64,000 nucleotides of DNA from Deinococcus peraridilitoris DSM 19664 (lineage in GTDB: Bacteria > Deinococcota > Deinococci > Deinococcales > Deinococcaceae). Within the stretch, counting starts at the first letter, position 1. The number at the start of each line of letters is the position of its first letter. The notes beneath the pieces are model-generated. The model worked only from the letters and a program-made list of their open reading frames with translations. It was not told the origin of the DNA and made no database searches. Position numbers and translations under genes: made by a program. Below are positions 44,572-53,304 of the stretch, piece by piece. The DNA lies in assembly GCF_000317835.1 (NCBI RefSeq), contig NC_019793.1:1364001-1428000 (forward strand). Direction: 5' to 3'.

Positions 44572-46275
44572 TTACAAGCTCAGGTCGATGCCTTGCTCCT
44601 GCTGCCCGGATTCGACAGTCACCAGATCCGGGTACTTCGCATTGGGTTCTCCAGCGTCCAGCTGAGCATTGCCGTTGAGGTCCGTGAATACATTCACGGC
44701 GTACCGACCGGCTGGCAGTTCCGGCACAACATACGGAGTGCTGCTGCTGACCGTACCCAGATCCAGGATCTTCGACCGCACAGGATCAGGCGAAGTGCCG
44801 TTCATGTACACCGCTTGCACGAAGGTTTTTGCTGCGGTCGTGGTGGGGGGTGTTGGTGTGGACTCAGCCGCCGTCAACGCTTTGGCGGCGTCCACCAGCC
44901 CCGCGCCGCAGTCTGAACCCGATGGGCGGTTGCAGGCCGTCGCGGTCAGTGGAGTGGCGGTGGCTCGCAGCACTTCTTCCGCGTCCGCCAGGGTCAGCGC
45001 CGGTCGCTGTGCCTTCAGCAAGGACACCAGCCCGGCGACGTGTGGAGTGGCCATGCTCGTGCCCGCCATGGCGGCGTAGGCGTAGGTCTTGTTGGTGTCA
45101 TCGTACCAGGTGCTGAGAATACCCTTGGTGGATTCGCCGCCGGGGGCCATCACATCAATGGGGCTGCCGTAATTGGAGTAACTGGCGCGGCTGGTGCTGG
45201 CGTTGGTGGCACCGACGGTCAGGACGTTCTTGCAGTTGGCAGGGAACACCTTCGAGGCGTCTGTGTTCTCATTTCCAGCGGCAACGACGGAAATAGCGCC
45301 AGTGCTGTTCACGGCGTCAAGGGCGGCTTGCAGGGAGGTGGGGCAGCTGCCGGTAGCGCCCAGGCTGAGATTGATGATGGCCGCCGGGTTGGGGTTGGCC
45401 GGGACGTCCTTCACCGCCTTTCCGACGGACCAGAGGATGCCGTCAATGACGTCCGTCATGTCCCCGCCATTCACGCCCAACACGCGGACGGGCAGGATCT
45501 TGGCGTTCCAGCTCACTCCCGCGACGCCTTTGCTGTTGTTCGTCGCAGCGGCGATGGTGCCGGCCACGTGACTGCCGTGGTAGGAGGATTGGCCACTGGT
45601 TTCGTCACCGCTGTCGTACGCGTCCGCGTCGCGTCCATCACCGTCGTTGGCGGTGGTGGTGTCGCTGATGAAGTCGTAGCCGGGCAGGACCTTGTTGACC
45701 AGATCGGGATGACGTTTGCCGCTCGTGGTGTCGCTGTACAGGATGCCGGTGTCGATCACGGCGACGGTGGTGCTGGTGCCGGTGGTGATGTCCCAGGCCT
45801 GTGGGAGGTTGATGGCGGGGTAATGCCACTGGTTTTTGTAGTACGTGTCGTTGGGCGTCGCCGTGAGGCTGACCCGGACGTTCGGGTCGGCGAAGAGCAC
45901 GTCGGGTCGGGCGCGCAGGGACGCCAGGATCGCCTCGGTGCGCTCGATGCTGGCGGTGGGCGAGCTGAACAGCCAGGTGTCATCCAGCGTGAGCTCACGT
46001 TGAGCGTGGAGGGTGTAGCCTTCGACGTTGATGGACGCTGGTGCAGAGCCACCGGAGTTCCGGATGCGGATGATGAACTCACCGGGGATGACTTGGGTGA
46101 GGTCGAGCGCTTGTGGCGTGGGGTGAGCGGCAATGTTGGCCGCACTGGTGAGGGTGACCACGCCGGAGATACTGCCTGGGCTGGTGGTTGGAGGGGCTGT
46201 TGGGCTGGTCTGGGTGGTGCCGCAAGCGGTGAGGGTGAAGGTCAGGAGAGCGATTTGGCTCAGGCGGGTAGGCAT
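44572..46275 (-). CDS. Subtilisin-family (S8) serine protease lipoprotein
   Basis: A 567-residue secreted protease. The lipobox is LTAC with the Cys at about residue 18, so it is a lipoprotein. A propeptide region precedes the catalytic domain (NDTYYKNQWHYPAINLPQAWDITTG). The triad is Asp in VAVIDTGIL, His in YHGSHVAGTIAAA and Ser in GTSMATPHVAG; the oxyanion Asn is in VVAAGNENT. A C-terminal beta domain ends with YAVNVFTDLNGNAQLDAGEP, a dockerin- or EF-like calcium loop. GAGGAG lies before the ATG. Confidence 0.93.
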   Translation of the reverse strand: MPTRLSQIALLTFTLTACGTTQTSPTAPPTTSPGSISGVVTLTSAANIAAHPTPQALDLTQVIPGEFIIRIRNSGGSAPASINVEGYTLHAQRELTLDDTWLFSSPTASIERTEAILASLRARPDVLFADPNVRVSLTATPNDTYYKNQWHYPAINLPQAWDITTGTSTTVAVIDTGILYSDTTSGKRHPDLVNKVLPGYDFISDTTTANDGDGRDADAYDSGDETSGQSSYHGSHVAGTIAAATNNSKGVAGVSWNAKILPVRVLGVNGGDMTDVIDGILWSVGKAVKDVPANPNPAAIINLSLGATGSCPTSLQAALDAVNSTGAISVVAAGNENTDASKVFPANCKNVLTVGATNASTSRASYSNYGSPIDVMAPGGESTKGILSTWYDDTNKTYAYAAMAGTSMATPHVAGLVSLLKAQRPALTLADAEEVLRATATPLTATACNRPSGSDCGAGLVDAAKALTAAESTPTPPTTTAAKTFVQAVYMNGTSPDPVRSKILDLGTVSSSTPYVVPELPAGRYAVNVFTDLNGNAQLDAGEPNAKYPDLVTVESGQQEQGIDLSL

Positions 46276-46730
46276 GGTTGTGCTCCTCGTGCGGTCTCAC
46301 CATTGGCTCGCTTCACCCCAGGTGACCGGTTAGGTGGGTGAAGGTCTGCGCCTCCGAGGGTCGTACTGGTGTGTTCCTCTTGAGAAGAAGATAAAGCTGG
46401 GGGCATGACACTTTTCTGACTTGAATTCTTCATCGAGAAAACGATCTCGCCGCAGTCGTTATTTTTGCCTTATACCCCCTCTTAGGGGGGTGTGATCTTT
46501 TTCATGTTCTTTGTCAGAAATGTGTCAGCTTCATGAGTAAATACTGAGGGCGCAGAAGGAAGCGAAGCACACAAGCCGTCACCTCTGCAGGCCACCCCAC
46601 CACACGGGACAAGACAACTCCACCTTCCCTATCCCGTACCGCCCTCCCTCCTGATGCGCAATGACCTGCCTTCCATACCCGGTCACCCGGAAGACAGCGA
46701 GCCAATGGTGAGACCGACCAGGAGAACCAC
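46276..46730. other. Divergent intergenic region
   Basis: About 455 bp between two divergent secreted-protein genes. The middle is AT-richer. At 46475-46489 CCCCCT, a 3-nt loop and AGGGGG form a hairpin followed by GTGTGATCTTTTT; it may be a regulatory structure or terminator. TGTCAGAAATGTGTCAG (about 46512-46528) is a partial direct repeat. No gene is seen. Confidence 0.45.
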
Positions 46731-47345
46731 ATGAAAAAACTCGTTACCATCACTGCCGCCCTCGTCCTTGCTTTCGGCGCTGCCAGCGCGCAGACCACCG
46801 AAACCAGCACCAGCACTGCCCTGTCCAGCTACCTCAAAGCGCTCGTCGCTTCCGGCGCCACCGTCACCCTCCTCGACGAGAGCGGCGCGGAAACCACCGA
46901 CCTGAGCCTTGCCAAACAGGTGAGCGTCACGTACGGCGAGAACAACACTCAAACGTACGACATCACCAAGGTCAACGCGGAGAGCGGCATGGTTTTCGTG
47001 ACGTACAAGGGCCTCACCCTCCCGCTGATTGCGGTGGTGAACCGCGAGGCCGCCGCGCAACGCTCCACGGCCGCCAAGGCCGCTGCCGAAGCGAAGGCCG
47101 CTGAAGCAAAAGCGAAAGCCGCCAGCGCGAAACCCAGCGGCGCCGGCAAGCCCACGACCGCGGGAGCCGACGCTGCCACCAGCGGCCTGAGCAACACCAA
47201 CGCCGCAACGGGTACAGAGCACTCCGCCGGAGGCATGGACCACGCCACCAGCGGTTCCGGAAACGCCACCGTCTCCACCGAGCAGCCTGCTACGCCCACT
47301 GTTCCTACGCCTCCTGCTCCGCGCACGGGCGCAGGCCGGCCTTAA
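46731..47345 (+). CDS. Secreted Ala/Thr-rich protein, unknown
   Basis: A 204-residue exported protein. The signal peptide MKKLVTITAALVLAFGAASAQ is cut after SAQ or ASA. A folded part (SSYLKALVASGATVTLLDESGAETTDLSLAKQVSVTYGENNTQTYDITKVNAESGMVFVTYKGLTLPLIAVVN) is followed by an alanine-rich helix with repeated AAEAKAAEAKAKAA and an unstructured Ser/Thr/Pro-rich tail. Possibly an envelope protein with a stalk. AGGAG precedes the ATG. No family recognised. Confidence 0.75.
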   Translation: MKKLVTITAALVLAFGAASAQTTETSTSTALSSYLKALVASGATVTLLDESGAETTDLSLAKQVSVTYGENNTQTYDITKVNAESGMVFVTYKGLTLPLIAVVNREAAAQRSTAAKAAAEAKAAEAKAKAASAKPSGAGKPTTAGADAATSGLSNTNAATGTEHSAGGMDHATSGSGNATVSTEQPATPTVPTPPAPRTGAGRP

Positions 47346-47366
47346 GCACAACGAACCCCTTACTCT

Positions 47367-47392
47367 CGTCCCGGTCAATCCTGACCGGGACG
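47367..47392 (+). terminator. Intrinsic terminator of the secreted-protein gene
   Basis: CGTCCCGGTCA and its complement form an 11-bp stem with a 4-nt loop, ending in GTTTACTT. Confidence 0.8.
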
Positions 47393-48000
47393 TTTACTTG
47401 TTCTGGGACGTGATCCGTCAAGGGGAAGTTTCGCTGAAAACATCCTTTTCATCGTGCTCGGTACCCAATGCCATCACAGGGGTCAGCGCTGTTCACGAAG
47501 CACGTCACTGAGACCAGATTGTTCCTCTTCTGTGTCGTCACAACTTCACGGCAGCGAGGCACTTCTGCTCACCCTGGGGAGCACACCGCGCGTGGACGAG
47601 GGTGATGCTGCTTGCAGGGGAAGCCTATAACGTTGTCTCCTCGCGCGATTCACGTAGTGATCCCCGTTGCTGTTTTGGCCGGTGTTTTTGCTGTGCTGGC
47701 GTGACTCGCATAACGATCCGTAATCGCTGCGCGTTATCTTCTGGTCATCCCCTGAGATCGTCACCGTGCACGGATCAGCAATGAATTCACGCTCGACGTC
47801 CTCAGCGCGGTCCGGCTGAGCTTTCAGCAGGCACCGTACGTCTTGCAGTGCCTTGCGGTCCACGATGGAACTTGAGGCACGTACGGATGGGCTCGGCACG
47901 AGCGCACCTTCCGCTGACCTTCAGACTTCAAGGCGGCTGAACGTTGCTTACACCCTGGCCGGACAGGTGGCTGGGAAACTGAACACCTGTCGGGCGACAT
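47393..48000. other. Long gene-poor region before a response regulator
   Basis: About 600 bp with no gene I can support. A minus-strand frame (47546-47899) has no signal, composition or family that supports it. No tRNA or clear terminator was seen. Confidence 0.4.
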
Positions 48001-48471
48001 ATGCGTAATTCCAGGTCTTCTGTTTACAATCGCCTTCCCCAGGTTCTGCTGGTCGAGGACAACCCGACTGACGTCAGCCTGGTCCAGGAAGCTTTCGGAC
48101 AAGTCGACCGGCGCCACGACCTGCACATCGTCGCGGATGGCGCGGCCGCACTGGATTATCTGACGCGGCGCGGTGGGTTTGAGCGGGCACCCCGACCGGA
48201 CCTGATCGTGCTGGACCTCGGGTTGCCAAAATGTGGCGGATTCGAGGTGCTCGAACGCGTCAAGGGCGATCCGCTGATGAGAAGCATCCCGGTGGTGATC
48301 CTGACGCAGTCCAAAGAGCAGGGGGACGTGTGGCGCAGCTACCATCAGCACGCCAACGCCTACATGGTGAAACCCGAGCGGGTTGCCGACTTTCTCGTGG
48401 CCCTGCGTCGCCTCGCGCAGTTTTACCTGGGCGACGTGCTGCTTCCGCCGCACGAGCCCGTGACCCACTGA
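48001..48471 (+). CDS. Single-domain response regulator (Rcp1-like)
   Basis: A 156-residue receiver-only protein: acidic pair in VLLVEDNPTDVSL, phospho-Asp in LIVLDLGLPKCGGFEVLERV, Thr in VVILTQSKEQGDV and Lys in YMVKPERVAD. It belongs to the same Rcp1 group as the regulators at the start of the window. No kinase lies next to it. The ATG is preceded by a poor ribosome-binding site, and the region upstream is unusually long, so the start of its transcript is unknown. Confidence 0.9.
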   Translation: MRNSRSSVYNRLPQVLLVEDNPTDVSLVQEAFGQVDRRHDLHIVADGAAALDYLTRRGGFERAPRPDLIVLDLGLPKCGGFEVLERVKGDPLMRSIPVVILTQSKEQGDVWRSYHQHANAYMVKPERVADFLVALRRLAQFYLGDVLLPPHEPVTH

Positions 48472-48605
48472 TCGCCAGACGCCGTTCGTGGCCGCCTGGA
48501 GGCACCGAAACGGTTGGCCTCACAGCGTCGGGAACACACGACCGTCCTGCGGTGCCCTTTGCTGGTGCGGCTTGTGCCTTTCGTGCCATTACACCGGGGC
48601 AGGCG

Positions 48606-49166
48606 TCAGGACAGCCTGACTTCCATGCGCTCACGCAAGCGCCGGACACCCTGTTCGAACAGGGCGGGGTCGTTGAGGGTCCGGGCGATGACGTAGGCAC
48701 CCTGTACGGTCAGGAAAATCTCGTCTGCCTCTTCTGTGGGAACCTGAAACGTACGCACACGCTCACGAAAAGCGTCAAGGTACACCTGCACTACCTGGAC
48801 CGCGCGCACAGCCGCGGGGCTGCCCATCGCGCGCAGTTCAGTGGCGAGCGTTCCGAAAGGACAACCATTGCGCGCCGCTTCGTCGGGGTCTTCGAGCAGC
48901 CAGTCGAAGTAGGCGGCGAACCAGGCTGGTGCTGGCTCGCTGGGCAGGCTTGCGAGCAGTTCGAGCAGTTCCCGTTCGCATCCGTCGAGAACGGCATAGA
49001 TCAGCTCGTCACGCGTCTTGAAGTAGTAATAGAGATTTCCCAGGGGAATGCCGGCGGCCTGGGCAACATCTTTGAGGGTGCTGTCGCACACGCTCCTGGT
49101 ACGGTAGAGCTGTAGCGCCGCGGTGACGATCTGGTTTCGTTTGTTGCGGGCAGAGCGGCCGGTCAT
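48606..49166 (-). CDS. TetR-family transcriptional repressor
   Basis: A 186-residue regulator. The N-terminal helix-turn-helix is NQIVTAALQLYRTRSVCDSTLKDVAQAAGIPLGNLYYYFKTRDELIYAVLDG, a classical TetR DNA-binding domain, followed by a ligand-binding helical domain. I choose ATG 49166, just before the conserved helix 1. It is divergent from a truncated alpha/beta hydrolase, which was presumably its target. The intergenic region contains a palindrome overlapping a promoter. Confidence 0.9.
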   Translation of the reverse strand: MTGRSARNKRNQIVTAALQLYRTRSVCDSTLKDVAQAAGIPLGNLYYYFKTRDELIYAVLDGCERELLELLASLPSEPAPAWFAAYFDWLLEDPDEAARNGCPFGTLATELRAMGSPAAVRAVQVVQVYLDAFRERVRTFQVPTEEADEIFLTVQGAYVIARTLNDPALFEQGVRRLRERMEVRLS

Positions 49167-49202
49167 GGGCCTCAAGATGCCATGAAGTGCAATCGAATTT
49201 TG

Positions 49203-49230
49203 TTGACGTACCTCCACCGTACGCTAAGTC
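49203..49230 (+). promoter_or_regulatory. Promoter with TetR-type palindrome
   Basis: TTGACG (49203-49208), 16 bp, TAAGTC (49225-49230) point to the former hydrolase gene. CGTAC and GTACG (49207-49211 and 49219-49223) make an inverted repeat with a 7-bp spacer overlapping the promoter; such a site fits the divergent TetR repressor. Confidence 0.5.
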
Positions 49231-49291
49231 AGCAATACAACTGAGTTCGCAACTTCGCCTCCGCCTGCCCCTGAAAGAGAGACAGACCATC

Positions 49292-49507
49292 ATGCTCAAC
49301 TGCCACTCGTTTGCCCTCGCCCTCTTCGGTCCTGTCATGGCAGGAGGCACGGAAGGTGGAGCCCGCCAGGAAGGGACGCTGAACGTAAACGGCGCACAAA
49401 TTCATTACGTCAGCCAGGGACGGAAAACTCCCCTGCTGCTGCACGGCTATCCTCTCAGCGGTGAGCCGTTTGTCCTCGACTGGGCGCGCAGCAACGACCT
49501 CCACTGA
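49292..49507 (+). pseudogene. Alpha/beta hydrolase, N-terminal fragment
   Basis: The 71-codon frame contains GTLNVNGAQIHYVSQGRKTPLLLHGYPLSGEPFVLDW, the opening of an alpha/beta hydrolase fold with the oxyanion-hole HGYP, but ends before the nucleophile elbow. The rest of the hydrolase is absent. It faces away from the TetR gene and probably was its target before decay. Confidence 0.7.
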
Positions 49508-49542
49508 ACACGCACGCTGATCTTTACTTCTTTGAATCGGAC

Positions 49543-49845
49543 ATGTCTTCAACCTCACTACGATCAGGCTGGGAAAAGCGGAGCGACGCGGACATTCTGT
49601 GCGCCGTCGCTCTGCATGATGAGCAGGCCCTGCGAGAACTGCACCGCCGTCACGCGGGTTGCCTGCTCGCCCTCGCGCGCCACCAGCGGCTCGCGCGGCC
49701 GCTGCAGGCCGTCGAGGACGTCTTCGTGTTGATTCAGGAGTGCGCGTCATGCCACAAGAAATCGTCTCTCGACGCCCACAGCTGGCTGATCGGCCTGGCC
49801 GCACGTTACTTCTGCACTTGCCTCAAGGAAGGCGAGTGTGCCTGA
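49543..49845 (+). CDS. ECF sigma factor region 2-like protein, truncated or stand-alone
   Basis: A 100-residue frame starting at ATG 49543. DADILCAVALHDEQALRELHRRHAGCLLALARHQRLARPLQAVEDVFVLIQECA resembles the core-binding region 2 of ECF sigma factors (the A-L-x-x-L-Y-x-R-H-x-x-x pattern). Region 4 is absent and the end is Cys-rich (FCTCLKEGECA). It directly precedes a degraded dehydrogenase remnant. It is either a decayed sigma gene or a small adapter. Confidence in function is low. Confidence 0.45.
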   Translation: MSSTSLRSGWEKRSDADILCAVALHDEQALRELHRRHAGCLLALARHQRLARPLQAVEDVFVLIQECASCHKKSSLDAHSWLIGLAARYFCTCLKEGECA

Positions 49846-49849
49846 ACAA

Positions 49850-50325
49850 TGTGGCATCGGGCTGGACCGCGCGATAATGCGGTCGGCGTGGACGCCCAGC
49901 ATGCCCACGGCGGCCCCACCGCGCCTCAGACGCGAGAAGAGCGTGAGTAGTTCGAGCAGGAAGTGCAGCAGGTGGCCCCACAAGGAACCGTCTGAAATGC
50001 CGGGAACGCGCCCAGCCTGGCGCTGGAGTGGGCAGTGAAGTCGCTGTCCAAAGCTGCCGCGCTGCCGATCGCCGGTGTCTACCCGCAGACCATGCAGAGC
50101 TTTCCGATCGGCCGGGCGATGAACAAGAACCTCACGGTGCAGATGGGCAACTGCAATCACCGCAAGTACATTCCGATGCTGCCCGACCTCATTCAGCAGC
50201 TTACCCTCGATCCCACCAAGCCGCTCTCGCACGTCGAGCAAAAGAGTCACGCCCTCGCGGCCTACAAAGCCTTCGATGAGCGGCAGAGCGGCGGGCTGAA
50301 AGTCGGACCCGTTCCGGGCCTGTGA
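49850..50325 (+). pseudogene. Zinc-type alcohol dehydrogenase, C-terminal remnant
   Basis: The decayed frame reads GLDRAI, then (after a frameshift near 49876) NAVGVDAQHAHGG ... FEQEVQQVAPQG, stop codons, and NAGNAPSLALEWAVKSLSKAAALPIAGVYP ... IGRAMNKNLTVQMGNCNHRKYIP ... AAYKAFDERQSGG. This matches the C-terminal half of formaldehyde-dehydrogenase-like zinc alcohol dehydrogenases. At least two in-frame stops and one frameshift show it is dead. Confidence 0.8.
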
Positions 50326-51107
50326 GCACTGCCGGTCTGCTGGGCAAGCTGCTGCACTCACTGGACGCCAGAGTGCCCGAAGACCCGCTTGTTACGCAGG
50401 CTCGCCGGGTCACCGGGCAACTCCGCCGGGTGGAGGTGAGCTGGGCGCCACGGGCACTCTGGTGGCAGCACGAATTTCACGCCGTATCAGAGCTCGAGGC
50501 ATTGCTGGAGGTGCCATTCGGGTGGCTCACCCGGCGCCCGGCCATGCTGCGGGCTTTTACGCGCGCGCACGCCCTGCTTTGGAAAACGGAAGTGGCGCTG
50601 CACGAAGCCGGGCACGGCGCGGCCGGTTTGCTCGCCGGTTTCGAGCCGGCTTTGTCATGGACGACTGCCAGGCGCAGTTATCCGGGCGGCGTAGCACGGC
50701 CCACCCGGCATCCGGGACCCAGTGCCACGCTGCGCTGGACCTGGAAGGGTCAGGAACGGCGCGTCGTGGTGAACGGCGGTGAGCTGGGTCTGGACCTTCC
50801 AGAGCGACTGGTGGCCTTCGGCCTGGCGCCGCGCCTGCTGGCCTTGCCAGGCGGCACGCCACTTTCACTCAGCGCGCACGATGAGCGGCAAGTCGAGCAG
50901 TATCTGCGCAGTGCAGCCAGAGGAGAAAGCCCGGAAGCAGTGGTAAGCCGGATTGAGGGCCGACTTCGGGAACACCCGGACTTCAAATCCGGCGCGCACG
51001 CGCTCGCGCGGGCCTTGATCGAGTCGTGGCCCAACGGGTTGAGCGCCACGGAGACCCGGGCAGTGTTCACTGCGGCGTGTGAAGAACGGCGCGGTCACTC
51101 TGCCTGA
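50322..51107 (+). CDS. HEAGH-motif protein, possible metalloprotease
   Basis: A 261-residue protein starting at GTG 50322 and overlapping the end of the dehydrogenase remnant. The central helix KTEVALHEAGHGAAGLLAG carries an HExxH-like zinc motif (HEAGH), seen in M41-type and other zincin peptidases; a third ligand is not obvious. The second half is beta-rich (ATLRWTWKGQERRVVVNGGE) with a helical end. No signal peptide or membrane helix. It stands before three TerD-domain genes. The family is not recognised, so a protease role is only suggested by the motif. Confidence 0.55.
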   Translation: MSTAGLLGKLLHSLDARVPEDPLVTQARRVTGQLRRVEVSWAPRALWWQHEFHAVSELEALLEVPFGWLTRRPAMLRAFTRAHALLWKTEVALHEAGHGAAGLLAGFEPALSWTTARRSYPGGVARPTRHPGPSATLRWTWKGQERRVVVNGGELGLDLPERLVAFGLAPRLLALPGGTPLSLSAHDERQVEQYLRSAARGESPEAVVSRIEGRLREHPDFKSGAHALARALIESWPNGLSATETRAVFTAACEERRGHSA

Positions 51108-51306
51108 CAGTGGATTCCTGTCGGGCAACTGAAGGGAGCGTGACACCTCTCGACAGGAGGCACAGCTCAACAGGAGGCACAGGGCCCGACGACAGCGGAC
51201 CCGGCGCCGGTGCAGGTGCCGCCAGGCGGCCAGGGCAGGTTAGAATGCTCCTGAGCCGTTTTACGGCAAGGTCACCTGACAACGCACTCGATTCCAGGAG
51301 GACAAC

Positions 51307-51882
51307 ATGGCAGTTTCACTGAAAAAAGGCGGGAACGTCAGTCTCACCAAAGAAGCCCCCACCATGAAGAGGCTCACCCTCGGGCTCGGCTGGGACCCAC
51401 GCAAGACCGACGGTCAGAAGTTCGACCTCGACGCGATGGTGTTTCTGCTCGGCGCCAACGGGCAGGTGCGCTCGGATGCCGACTTCATCTTCTTCAACAA
51501 CACCCAGAGCACTGACGGCAGCGTCGTTCACGCGGGCGACAACCGCTCCGGCGAAGGAGAGGGTGACGACGAAACCATCGAAATCAACCTCGAAAAAGTT
51601 CCGTCGGACGTCGACAAGATCGTGGCAAGTGTGGTGATTTACGAAGGCCAGGCGAACAACCAGAACTTCGGCATGGTCGACAAGGCCTACATCCGCGTGG
51701 TGAATGCCGACGGCGGCACGGAAGTCGCCCGCTATGACCTGACCGAGGACGGCGGCACCGTCACCGCCATGATCTTCGGTGAGCTGTACCGCCACAATGG
51801 CGAGTGGAAGTTCAAGGCGCGCGGCGAAGGATACGACGCAGGCTTTCAGGCGCTGGTAAAGAGTTACGGCGTCAACGTCTGA
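51307..51882 (+). CDS. terD: TerD-family stress/tellurium-resistance protein
   Basis: A 191-residue TerD/TerE-type protein that binds calcium on a beta-sandwich. Landmarks are [79 protein letters not shown] (the acidic calcium loop) and the C-terminal [41 protein letters not shown] stands 6 bp before the ATG. Genes of this family work with membrane partners such as TerC in a stress-sensing complex; TerB and TerC are not in the window. A terminator follows. Confidence 0.95.
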   Translation: MAVSLKKGGNVSLTKEAPTMKRLTLGLGWDPRKTDGQKFDLDAMVFLLGANGQVRSDADFIFFNNTQSTDGSVVHAGDNRSGEGEGDDETIEINLEKVPSDVDKIVASVVIYEGQANNQNFGMVDKAYIRVVNADGGTEVARYDLTEDGGTVTAMIFGELYRHNGEWKFKARGEGYDAGFQALVKSYGVNV

Positions 51883-51899
51883 TCGGGCGGCCACATCAG

Positions 51900-51926
51900 G
51901 GGAGGAGCGCAAGTTCCTCCCTTTTT
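51900..51926 (+). terminator. Terminator behind terD
   Basis: GGGAGGA, an 8-nt loop and TCCTCCC followed by TTTTTC. It separates terD from the next TerD-domain gene, implying partial termination or a separate promoter. Confidence 0.75.
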
Positions 51927-52005
51927 CGCAGCCCGCACTGTCGCACTCCGCGGACCTGATGGCGCGTGATCGCGCCCGCCCTTCTCGTTATTGACAGGTG
52001 ACTTG

Positions 52006-53253
52006 ATGACCCAGCTGCAACGCGGTCAGCGTGTGCCCCTCAGTGCGCTGATCACCTCCTCCACCTTCGAGTTGCGCGCGAGCATCACCGGCGACGCGCA
52101 CGAGTACGACGTCGCCTGCTTCCTGCTCGACGAGCACGACAAGGTTCCCGGCGACGAACACATCGTGTTTTACAACCAGGACGCCAGCCCGGACGGCTCG
52201 GTGCGTTACGCGAACTTTCAGGGTGAGACGCGCTTCACGGTCGACCTGAAACGGGTGAACCACCGCGTGCACAAAATGGTTCTGACGGTCACGCCGGACG
52301 GTGGAGAACTGCGCGGTGTCCGACGGGGTGAAGTCAGCATCCTGCAGGGCAGCGAGGCGCGCGCTTCGTACACGTTCAGCGGAACTGACTTTCCGACGGA
52401 ACGCGCGATCATGGTGCTGGAGCTGTACAAACGCAACGGCGAGTGGCGCGCCGCGGCGGTCGGGCAGGGTTTCAGCGGCGGGCTCGCGGCGCTCGTCGCG
52501 CACTTCGGCAGCAGCGTCAGCGCTCCGCCGACACCGCCTGTTCCTTCAGCGAACCCGCCCATGGTCGACGTGAACCGTCCCGCGTCTGCCCAGAAAAACA
52601 ACCCCGCCGGAAGCATCGACACGCGCAGACCGGAGCGCCCCCCCTCGTCGGGGCCACCCGTGTCGCTCACCAAGGTCACCCTGCACAAGCAGGGTGACAG
52701 CGCACGCATCAGCCTCAGCAAGGGCCAGCAGGTGGTACACGTCAACCTCAACTGGACGCAGCAGGCCGCGCGCGGCGGCTTTTTCGGCCGCGCCTCAGGC
52801 AGCGCGGACCTCGACCTCGGCTGCATGTTCGAGATGGAGGACGGCAGCAGCGGCGTGATGCAGGCCCTGGGGCGCAACCTGGGGTGCAGCGGCACCTTTC
52901 CTTACATCTACATCGACCAGGACGACCGCAGTGGCGTCAGTGCGAACGGCGAGAATCTCTACGTCGAAAAACCGGACCTGATTCGCCGGGTGCTGATCTT
53001 TGCCTTCATCTACGAAGGCACCAGCAACTTCCGCGACGTGAACGCGCACATGACCCTGAAGGACACCGCCGGGAACGAAGTGAAGCTGAACCTCGACAAT
53101 CCGTCGAGCAGCGCCACCTTCTGCGCGGTGGCACTGCTCGAAAAACAGGGCAACCAGCTCATGGTGCGCAAGGAAGAGCGCTACTTCGCGGGCCACAAGC
53201 AGTGCGACGAGCACTACGTCTTCGGCTTTCAGTGGACGCGGGGCAGCAAATAA
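52006..53253 (+). CDS. Two-domain TerD/TerA-like protein
   Basis: A 415-residue protein with two TerD-like beta-sandwiches. The first ends with VLELYKRNGEWRAAAVGQGFSGGLAALVAHFG, a Pro/Ser-rich linker follows (VSAPPTPPVPSANPP...), and the second part (VTLHKQGDSARISLSKGQQVVHVNLNW ... EHYVFGFQWTRG) resembles TerA. TerA in enteric ter operons also has two such domains. I use ATG 52006 with AGGTG upstream; TTG 51991 is the alternative. It is followed by a vWA-containing TerD protein. Confidence 0.88.
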   Translation: MTQLQRGQRVPLSALITSSTFELRASITGDAHEYDVACFLLDEHDKVPGDEHIVFYNQDASPDGSVRYANFQGETRFTVDLKRVNHRVHKMVLTVTPDGGELRGVRRGEVSILQGSEARASYTFSGTDFPTERAIMVLELYKRNGEWRAAAVGQGFSGGLAALVAHFGSSVSAPPTPPVPSANPPMVDVNRPASAQKNNPAGSIDTRRPERPPSSGPPVSLTKVTLHKQGDSARISLSKGQQVVHVNLNWTQQAARGGFFGRASGSADLDLGCMFEMEDGSSGVMQALGRNLGCSGTFPYIYIDQDDRSGVSANGENLYVEKPDLIRRVLIFAFIYEGTSNFRDVNAHMTLKDTAGNEVKLNLDNPSSSATFCAVALLEKQGNQLMVRKEERYFAGHKQCDEHYVFGFQWTRGSK

Positions 53254-53304
53254 GCATCTGGCCGCCCGCTGCCGCGAGCGGTTTCTCATCGGGAGGATCA
53301 TGCT

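Noticed and set aside
47546..47899. 117-codon minus-strand frame before the response regulator
   Set aside because: No recognisable domain, poor start context and random-looking composition; I could not support it as a gene or relic.
49838..50038. 66-codon frame overlapping the dehydrogenase relic
   Set aside because: The same DNA reads as alcohol dehydrogenase in the other frame, so the frame is a shadow of the pseudogene.
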